Shown one piece after another: positions 6,240 to 10,831 of a DNA stretch of 10,831 nt (positions are counted from its first letter, which is position 1; each line of letters begins with the position of its first letter). This DNA comes from CAZHOS01 sp964534605 (GTDB taxonomy: Bacteria > Patescibacteriota > Saccharimonadia > Saccharimonadales > VXPC01). The notes beneath the pieces were generated by a model. It saw nothing but the letters and a program-made list of their open reading frames with translations. It did not search any database and was not told where the DNA came from. The stretch lies in assembly GCA_964534605.1 (NCBI GenBank), contig CAZHOS010000024.1, forward strand, positions 1-10,831. Direction: 5' to 3'. Position numbers and translations under genes: made by a program.

Positions 6240-9050
6240 TTGAGTGATTATATAAAAGTTGTTGGTGCCAAAGAGCATAATTTACAGGATATATCTATCG
6301 AGATACCTAGGCATAAGTTGGCTGTCATTACAGGCGTGTCTGGTAGCGGCAAATCTAGTCTGGCCTTCGATACTATATACGCCGAAGGACAGCGACGCTA
6401 TGTCGAAAGCCTCAGTGCTTATGCGCGTCAATTCTTGGGACTCATGGAAAAGCCAAATGTCGAACAGATAGAGGGTCTTAGCCCAGCAATTTCGATCGAC
6501 CAAAAGTCAACCAGTCGCAACCCTAGATCAACTGTTGCGACAGTTACGGAGATCTATGACTATCTAAGATTGCTGTACGCGCGTGTTGGTATTGCCCATG
6601 GTCCGGACGGCAAGCCGATTACCCGTATGAGCATCGAGGACATTGCCGGCGGAGTACAATCTTTGCCGCAAGGGCACAGATTGATCATCCTTGCCCCGAT
6701 CGTTGTCGACAAAAAGGGCGAGCATGCCCATATCCCAGAGATCTACACTCGTCTTGGTTACGCCAGGGCACGTGTTGACGGAGTAATCTATGCTCTCGAA
6801 GAGTTCCCAGCGTTAGACAAAAAATACAAGCACAGTATCGAAGTGGTTGTTGACCGCCTAGTTAATAAAGAATCAGAGTCTAGTCGCATATACCAATCCG
6901 TAGAGGCAGGCCTTGGGATTGCCGAGGGGCAGCTAATAGTCGTCGATGCAGATGACGATGATAGCGAGCATTCGTTCTCGCAGCGCTACTACAACCCAAA
7001 CTTCCCAGATTTTAAGGCGCCAGAAATGGAGCCACGAACCTTTTCTTTCAACAGTCCACATGGTGCCTGTGGCTCGTGCATGGGCTTGGGGTCCAAAAAA
7101 GAGGTCGACCCAGAGCTTGTTATCCCGAACGGCAACCTAACAATAGCCGAAGGTGCCATTCGCCCATATAATCGCATGGCCGTAGATACTTGGACACTCA
7201 AGAAGCTTAAGGCTGTAGCACTAGCCCACGACTTTAGTCTGCAAGTGCCAACCGGCAAGCTGAGCGAGGAAGACATAGAAAAGGTTATGTACGGCACAGG
7301 CAAGCAAAAGTACAAAGTAGCACTGAGCGGTGGACGTAGCTTCGACACTACCTACGAGGGAGTTATACCTAACTTAGAGCGTCGCCACAAAGAGACAGAC
7401 AGCGACTTTATGCGCCGCGAAATCGAGCGCTTTATGGTCGAAAAACCATGTCATGCCTGCTCGGGTAAGCGCCTAAAGCCCGAAGTTCTGGCCGTTACTG
7501 TTGGCGATACGTCTATTAGCGACGTGACCGAGCTGTCTGTCAGTGATGCCACATCATTCTTTGACAAGCTATCGCTCAGCCAGTCGAAGGCCAAAATATC
7601 CGAGCAAATAATCAAAGAGATTAAGGCTCGCCTAGGCTTCTTGGGCGAGGTTGGTCTGGGTTACCTCACGCTTGATCGTAGCGCCAGCACCTTAAGCGGC
7701 GGCGAAGCTCAGCGCATACGTCTAGCTACACAGATAGGTTCTGGACTACAGGGTGTACTATATGTTCTGGACGAGCCATCGATTGGACTGCACCAGCGCG
7801 ACAACAACCGATTGCTAGGTACGCTAAAGCGCCTGCGAGATATCGGTAATAGTGTACTGGTTGTCGAGCACGACGAAGACACGATCCGCGAGAGCGACTT
7901 CGTCGTAGACATCGGACCCGGGGCAGGCGTTAACGGCGGCAAGGTAGTTGCAGCCGGCACCCCAGCACAAGTCGCCAAAACAAAAGACAGCCTAACTGGG
8001 CAGTATTTATCGGGCACAAAAAAAATAGACACGCCAAGCAAGAGGCGATCTTCTAAGGCCAACAAGCTCAAGATTATTGGCGCCCGTGAACATAACCTCA
8101 AGAATATAGAGGTAGAGATTCCATTGGGTGTCATGACCGTTGTCAGCGGAGTATCCGGTAGCGGCAAGAGTACGCTTATTAACGACGTATTAGCCAAAGA
8201 GTTACATGTTAGGCTCAACAAAGCCAGCCATGCAGTTGGCCGGCACGACGATATAGTTGGTGCAGAAGCCCTAGACAAAGTAATTATTATCGACCAGTCA
8301 GCGATAGGTCGTACTCCGCGCAGTAATCCTGCCACTTATGTCGGGCTCTTTACCCCAATTCGTGATCTATTCGCCGCTACGCCAGAGGCCAAGATCCGTG
8401 GCTACAAGCCAGGTAGATTTAGCTTTAACGTCAAGGGTGGACGATGCGAGAACTGCCAGGGTGATGGGTCGATCAAGATCGAGATGCACTTCCTGCCGGA
8501 TGTGTTTGTTCCTTGCGAGGTTTGTGCCGGTAAGCGCTACAACTCGGAGGCGCTAGAAATACACTACAAAGGCAAGACCATTAGCGATGTATTAGAAATG
8601 ACAATCGAAGAAGCTGATAAATTCTTTGTAAACAATCCTGGTATTCACAAAAAGATTTCGACCCTGCAGCAAGTTGGGCTTGGCTATATGAAGCTTGGAC
8701 AACCCGCAACTACGCTTAGCGGCGGCGAAGCCCAGCGAGTCAAGCTTGCAACCGAGCTCAGCAAGCGGGCTACCGGTAAAACTCTCTATGTACTGGACGA
8801 GCCAACAACAGGCCTTCATATGGATGATGTACGCAGGCTGCTAGATGTCCTACACAAGCTAGTAGACACAGGCAACAGCATGGTCATAATCGAGCATAAC
8901 CTAGATGTCATCAAGAACGCTGACTGGCTGATAGACATGGGCCCAGAAGGTGGCGAGGGGGGTGGTACGGTAGTGGCTGTTGGCACCCCGGAAGCCGTTG
9001 CCAAAAACAAGGCTAGCCACACAGGGCATTTCCTTAAAGACGTCTTGTAG
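6240..9050 (+). CDS. uvrA: Excinuclease ABC subunit UvrA
   Basis: DNA damage sensor of nucleotide excision repair; dimeric ABC-type ATPase that loads UvrB. Two ABC modules are complete: Walker A GVSGSGKS (32-39) and GVSGSGKST (637-645), signatures LSGGEAQR (485-492 and 826-833), each followed by YVLDEP. The C-terminal zinc module is intact (C736, C739, C759, C762), and a C404-x2-C407 pair is present. In the first module only C277 and C280 remain; the earlier CxxC expected about 24 residues before reads YYNPNFP. I place the start at TTG 6240, 8 nt after GGAG (6228-6231): this gives MSDYIKVVGAKEHNL, the usual UvrA N-terminus. A GTG at 6216 in frame would add eight residues but has no SD. Length 936 is normal. 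It converges on dedA with 13 nt between stops. Confidence 0.97.
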   Translation: MSDYIKVVGAKEHNLQDISIEIPRHKLAVITGVSGSGKSSLAFDTIYAEGQRRYVESLSAYARQFLGLMEKPNVEQIEGLSPAISIDQKSTSRNPRSTVATVTEIYDYLRLLYARVGIAHGPDGKPITRMSIEDIAGGVQSLPQGHRLIILAPIVVDKKGEHAHIPEIYTRLGYARARVDGVIYALEEFPALDKKYKHSIEVVVDRLVNKESESSRIYQSVEAGLGIAEGQLIVVDADDDDSEHSFSQRYYNPNFPDFKAPEMEPRTFSFNSPHGACGSCMGLGSKKEVDPELVIPNGNLTIAEGAIRPYNRMAVDTWTLKKLKAVALAHDFSLQVPTGKLSEEDIEKVMYGTGKQKYKVALSGGRSFDTTYEGVIPNLERRHKETDSDFMRREIERFMVEKPCHACSGKRLKPEVLAVTVGDTSISDVTELSVSDATSFFDKLSLSQSKAKISEQIIKEIKARLGFLGEVGLGYLTLDRSASTLSGGEAQRIRLATQIGSGLQGVLYVLDEPSIGLHQRDNNRLLGTLKRLRDIGNSVLVVEHDEDTIRESDFVVDIGPGAGVNGGKVVAAGTPAQVAKTKDSLTGQYLSGTKKIDTPSKRRSSKANKLKIIGAREHNLKNIEVEIPLGVMTVVSGVSGSGKSTLINDVLAKELHVRLNKASHAVGRHDDIVGAEALDKVIIIDQSAIGRTPRSNPATYVGLFTPIRDLFAATPEAKIRGYKPGRFSFNVKGGRCENCQGDGSIKIEMHFLPDVFVPCEVCAGKRYNSEALEIHYKGKTISDVLEMTIEEADKFFVNNPGIHKKISTLQQVGLGYMKLGQPATTLSGGEAQRVKLATELSKRATGKTLYVLDEPTTGLHMDDVRRLLDVLHKLVDTGNSMVIIEHNLDVIKNADWLIDMGPEGGEGGGTVVAVGTPEAVAKNKASHTGHFLKDVL

Positions 9051-9063
9051 CTCCTGCGAACCT

Positions 9064-9678
9064 CTAGTTACTAGACTCTTTGTCCTGCAGTCGACGATAC
9101 ACAATCCAGCCGACCGCCCCTAGCACAACAATTGCTGCGATTATCTTTGATGCTGGACCAATGTAATGTTCTATCTGCTCGTAATCTTCGCCCAAACGGT
9201 AGCCTGCGTACACAAGGATAATATTCCAAACAGCAGCACCAATGGTGCTGATAATAACAAAACTAGTTATCGGCATTTTGCGCAGACCTGCTGGGATGGC
9301 AATTACCGATCTGACCCCTGGGATAAACCTCCCAAATAGCACAAACCAGTTTTCGTGGCTGTCAAAGTAGTCGGCTGCCTTGTCGACATCTTTTTGCTTA
9401 ACACCAAGGTATTTACCGTACTTGGCCACTATTGCCTGGATGCGTTCCCAGCCAAACCAATCTGCCAGGTAATACAACACCACAGATCCAGCCACAGAAC
9501 CAACAGTTGCTGCGATTATGACGCCGATTAGGCCCAGGTCTCCCCGTGATGCGACAAAGCCAGAAAAGGGCAGGACTATTTCGGAGGGGATAATAGGGAT
9601 TACGACTTCCAAGAACGACAAAAAGGCTACGCCTAGCAGCCCAATAGATTCTATAATGTCGATTATCCATTCAATCAT
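9064..9678 (-). CDS. DedA/VTT-domain family membrane protein
   Basis: 204 residues, strongly hydrophobic with about five membrane or re-entrant segments. Family hallmarks are FLEVVIPIIPSE (22-33) in the first re-entrant loop and GRFIPGVRS (116-124) in the second, with an amphipathic stretch between them (about 77-110). DedA proteins help maintain membrane potential and envelope integrity, and some flip undecaprenyl phosphate or phospholipids; the substrate here cannot be read. No SD precedes the ATG, and TATACT lies 8 nt upstream, as expected for a leaderless transcript. The gene is divergent from a secreted protein gene and convergent with uvrA. Confidence 0.93.
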   Translation of the reverse strand: MIEWIIDIIESIGLLGVAFLSFLEVVIPIIPSEIVLPFSGFVASRGDLGLIGVIIAATVGSVAGSVVLYYLADWFGWERIQAIVAKYGKYLGVKQKDVDKAADYFDSHENWFVLFGRFIPGVRSVIAIPAGLRKMPITSFVIISTIGAAVWNIILVYAGYRLGEDYEQIEHYIGPASKIIAAIVVLGAVGWIVYRRLQDKESSN

Positions 9679-9686
9679 GCGTGGTT

Positions 9687-9692
9687 AGTATA
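9687..9692 (-). promoter_or_regulatory. -10-like box just before the DedA gene
   Basis: On the minus strand TATACT (5 of 6 bases of the consensus) lies 8 nt before the ATG. Transcription would start at or near the start codon. There is no SD and no clear -35 box. Confidence 0.4.
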
Positions 9693-9719
9693 CAGTATCG
9701 ACTAGGATTCCTTTACTTT

Positions 9720-9734
9720 TACACCGGCGGTGTA
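9720..9734. promoter_or_regulatory. 15-bp palindrome in the divergent promoter region, candidate operator
   Basis: TACACCG-G-CGGTGTA is a perfect 7+1+7 inverted repeat between the DedA gene and the secreted protein gene. Its right arm overlaps the TATTAT (9733-9738) that may be the -10 box of the rightward gene; the left arm lies about 28 nt upstream of the DedA -10 box. This suits a dimeric repressor acting on one or both genes. No regulator gene is nearby and I cannot name the family. Confidence 0.4.
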
Positions 9735-9738
9735 TTAT
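9733..9738 (+). promoter_or_regulatory. Possible -10 box of the secreted protein gene
   Basis: TATTAT (5 of 6 consensus bases) would start transcription near 9745, leaving a leader of about 42 nt that contains the SD. A -35 box at normal spacing is weak; TTTACT (9712-9717) is only 15 nt away. Confidence 0.3.
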
Positions 9739-9786
9739 CATAAGCACTAAACACTTTCCGCAAACAAAAATTTAAAAAGGATAAAA

Positions 9787-10831
9787 ATGTCTCGCACACA
9801 AAACTTCTCTTTATTTAATGCAAGAAAAAAGCATACCTTAATAGGGCTAGTTAGTGTTGCTTTCTTGATGATTACAGGCTTAATGCTTGCCTCATACAGC
9901 AATCAAGGCACCTCGTCCGCAAACAGCCTTACATATACAGCAGACGAGATAGCGCGCTCTACAGGCCTTACCGATAGCCCACCTCTAAACCCTATACCTA
10001 ACACAAATAGTAACGGAAATTGGGCCGCCCATGACGCACCACTCAAGTTGCCTCAGGGTTGGGACTTTGCACAAGGTGCAAAACACAACTCTGGCTCGTG
10101 GCAGGGCCTGGGCAGTACCAATATAGACCATGTTGAGTTTCGATGTGCAGTATTTGCAATGAATGGCACAAATCCTCAGGGGGACTTTAAGATTCAGATC
10201 AGAAATATGGGGTATCACCACTTTGTTGACGGATCCTGGCAAAGCTCTAGCACTAACGGCAACTATCCAGAGCAGTCAGACTTCCTTGGTAGCGGCAAGG
10301 GCGCCTATTTTGTAGCGGGGCCCGACGGCAACCCTTTCGGTAGCGGTCATCAAAATTTAGGTGCGGTATCCTTCACGGACATCGGTAATGGTATTTATGA
10401 GTCTAATCAGTGGCAGACTTCGGGTACAGGCGAGAGCCAGGTTATGCACTTTTGGACAGGCGTGCGCTGGCCAATGCCCGCTGGAATGACAGCAGAAGCA
10501 ATGTCTATCGAGATCAGAATGGTATCGCTTGACGGCAGCCCTGTCGATACAGCCAATAATCAGGTCCTCGGCCAGTGCGCTACGGACTACTATCCCGATA
10601 CGACAACTAATGATAACTCTGCTCCTGGCCCAGGCATCGGCAGGTACTGGTTGCTTGACGGCGATTGGCAGCACAGTTTGTGGGTGACGACCGAGGAGGC
10701 AATACCAACATACGCCAACACCGTCGCCTGGCTTAATAACAATCCGCCACCAATCCTTGCTGCTGGTGGCCCTCCAAACGCAACCCCTCAAATAACCAAC
10801 TTCGGCTCAGTAACCACTCATGACGAACCCC
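9787..10831 (+). CDS. Secreted or membrane-anchored protein, 3' end beyond the window
   Basis: The frame is open for 348 codons from ATG 9787 to the window end, with no stop. AAAGGA (9776-9781) lies 5 nt before the ATG. The N-terminus has a basic region (NARKKH, 11-16) and a hydrophobic core (about 17-35, TLIGLVSVAFLMITGLMLA), forming a signal peptide or N-terminal anchor; no lipobox Cys follows. The exported part is rich in Gly, Asn, Ser, Thr and Trp, has low-complexity linkers (about 65-78; Pro-rich 318-335), and only two cysteines (C120, C264). The pair WQ recurs at 105, 151, 209 and 294 in similar settings (GSWQG, GSWQS, DWQHS), and C-to-WQ spacing is nearly equal in two places (C120/W151, C264/W294), hinting at two related domains. 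I recognise no family. It is probably a cell-surface protein. Confidence 0.8.
   Translation, partial: MSRTQNFSLFNARKKHTLIGLVSVAFLMITGLMLASYSNQGTSSANSLTYTADEIARSTGLTDSPPLNPIPNTNSNGNWAAHDAPLKLPQGWDFAQGAKHNSGSWQGLGSTNIDHVEFRCAVFAMNGTNPQGDFKIQIRNMGYHHFVDGSWQSSSTNGNYPEQSDFLGSGKGAYFVAGPDGNPFGSGHQNLGAVSFTDIGNGIYESNQWQTSGTGESQVMHFWTGVRWPMPAGMTAEAMSIEIRMVSLDGSPVDTANNQVLGQCATDYYPDTTTNDNSAPGPGIGRYWLLDGDWQHSLWVTTEEAIPTYANTVAWLNNNPPPILAAGGPPNATPQITNFGSVTTHDEP

Noticed and set aside
7709..8335. Long minus-strand frames inside uvrA, sbcB and the PGPGW gene
   Set aside because: They are the antisense or shifted frames of well-conserved genes and have no SD or family similarity.
1..10831. CRISPR array, transposon, integrase or phage genes, toxin-antitoxin pair, tRNA
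   Set aside because: No regularly spaced repeats, no mobile-element or defence gene motifs and no tRNA cloverleaf were seen in the window.

Overview
The window looks like a chromosomal piece of a Candidate Phyla Radiation bacterium, most likely Saccharibacteria (TM7). This is inferred from compact packing, near 50% GC, a standard genetic code with frequent TAG stops, weak or absent Shine-Dalgarno (SD) sequences at several starts, and an exonuclease I beside class II photolyase, UvrA and Obg genes. No rRNA, tRNA, transposase, phage gene or CRISPR array is visible. The taxonomic call is moderate confidence only.

Layout. Bases 1-977 are almost free of protein genes. They hold a strong 13-bp inverted repeat (115-162), a doubtful 33-codon ORF with an SD (196-297), a 14-bp palindrome (342-355), a dense cluster of RNA-like stem-loops (about 430-780) that I read as an unidentified structured RNA, and a rho-independent terminator (875-894). 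Next come obgE (978-2249) and a class II CPD photolyase (2252-3625), 2 nt apart and probably one operon. A 264-nt gap follows; it contains a folded leader with a 35-codon ORF whose stop overlaps the start of sbcB (exonuclease I, 3890-5317) as ATGA. On the minus strand lie a one-TM small protein (5314-5559), whose stop overlaps that of sbcB, and a PGPGW-type membrane protein (5671-6114). uvrA (6240-9050, TTG start) is divergent from the latter and has a good sigma-70-type promoter. A DedA-family membrane protein (9064-9678, minus) converges on uvrA. It is divergent from a secreted or anchored protein (9787 to beyond the window end) across a promoter region with a 15-bp palindrome.

Functional theme. 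Three DNA repair genes (phr, sbcB, uvrA) fall within about 7 kb, but in separate transcription units. ObgE serves ribosome assembly and GTP-linked growth control. DedA and the PGPGW protein are envelope proteins, and the last gene is probably a surface protein. The points most worth a second look are the structured RNA upstream of obgE, the sbcB leader with its overlapping micro-ORF, the recurring -10-like hexamers 6-9 nt before start codons (candidate leaderless transcripts), and unusual residues in two conserved proteins (ObgE G4 motif, UvrA first zinc module).
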